Positions 50,223-50,470 of a stretch of 50,470 nucleotides of DNA are shown one piece after another. Position 1 is the stretch's first letter, and each line of letters opens with the position of its first letter. A model generated the notes under the pieces. The model did no database searches and was not told the DNA's origin. It was given only the letters and a program-made list of their open reading frames with translations. The stretch is from [Eubacterium] saphenum (GTDB taxonomy: Bacteria; Bacillota; Clostridia; Oscillospirales; Ruminococcaceae): positions 1 through 50,470 of the forward strand of contig SFJQ01000002.1 in assembly GCA_004555855.1 (NCBI GenBank), given 5' to 3'. Both the position numbers and the translations under genes were made by a program.

Positions 50223-50470
50223 ATTTATTCAGCTTTTTTCTGACACGCAGGCAGGCTTCCGCGTGCATTATCCAATGCCTTGAAAACGGCATCTGAACAA
50301 GCCCGCGAATGTCCTTATTGCACCAATAATCAATAAGCCAGCTTGCTTCTTCATCTGTGCTTACCACATTCAGCGATTTCAGGTATTCTTTTCGCTTTGT
50401 CGGAATTTTTCTTTTCAAATCCTCAAAGGTCAGCCCCTCTATAATTTTTTCGGTGCTTTCCTTAACCTCG
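50221..50470 (-). CDS. Hypothetical protein, 3' part only
   Basis: The frame is open to the window edge, so the 5' end is outside. The 82 visible residues are basic and helical, including EGLTFEDLKRKIPTKRKEYL, then DEEASWLIDYWCNKD and QMPFSRHWIMHAEACLRVRKKL. Conserved-looking aromatic and His residues (Trp, W-C, SRHW, MHAEA) suggest a folded domain. I cannot name the family. The stop is 4 bases from the shared terminator. Confidence 0.55.
   Translation of the reverse strand, partial: EVKESTEKIIEGLTFEDLKRKIPTKRKEYLKSLNVVSTDEEASWLIDYWCNKDIRGLVQMPFSRHWIMHAEACLRVRKKLNK

Overview
The window reads as a chromosomal segment of a strictly anaerobic, Gram-positive member of the Clostridia, most likely a Ruminococcus-like Oscillospiraceae. 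The organism is inferred, not proven. Support comes from a dockerin-bearing secreted protein, a flavodiiron protein, oxygen-sensitive radical-SAM ThiH, a giant CoA-dehydratase-type activase, FabV, the MurT/GatD pair, strong Shine-Dalgarno sites and many promoters of the form TTGACA/TTGCAA-17 bp-TATAAT. I see no phage, insertion sequence, CRISPR array or rRNA. Nearly all of it is vertically inherited-looking core and accessory metabolism.

Layout. 1-7.5 kb (+): an unknown protein, a shortened Cu/Zn-SOD-like protein, ahcY, an OmpR-type two-component system joined to a purine nucleoside phosphorylase, a secreted dockerin-transglutaminase protein, a 42-residue membrane peptide and fabV. 7.5-11.1 kb (-): flavodoxin, a YunG-like protein, a hydrolase remnant beside a 105-bp palindromic element, a HEYEH metalloprotease and an EAL phosphodiesterase. 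11.3-16.7 kb: a zinc-ribbon membrane protein, a polar amino-acid ABC transporter, an acyl-CoA synthetase and a C39-like peptidase.

16.8-28.9 kb (-) is one long pyrimidine operon, pyrR-pyrC-pyrF-carA-carB-(membrane protein)-pyrK-pyrD-tcdA-murT-gatD. It is read from a consensus promoter through a leader with a PyrR-type hairpin and a terminator. Most junctions overlap or nearly touch, so UMP synthesis, tRNA t6A cyclisation and a cell-wall amidotransferase-like pair are co-transcribed. The last pair has lost the expected glutaminase residues. pyrB and pyrE are absent from the window.

28.9-43.2 kb (-): an unknown protein, a flavodiiron protein, two surface proteins with sorting-like tails, a YjbR protein, PcrA helicase, an SPFH protein, the 1430-residue activase/dehydratase fusion, a FapA (DUF342) protein and MetA. 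43.2-43.7 kb holds tRNA-Ser(GCU) and two related inverted repeats. 43.7-47.2 kb (-) is a thiSFGHE thiazole operon whose leader matches the HMP-PP (thiS-motif) riboswitch design, an aptamer embedded in an intrinsic terminator. 47.3-50.2 kb (+) is trkA-trkH potassium uptake, followed by the end of an unknown gene running off the window.

The best candidates for follow-up are the MurT/GatD pair without a recognisable glutaminase triad, the thiS-leader riboswitch, the Zn-site-less SOD-like protein, the palindromic element at the hydrolase scar, the paired inverted repeats after tRNA-Ser, and the activase fusion.
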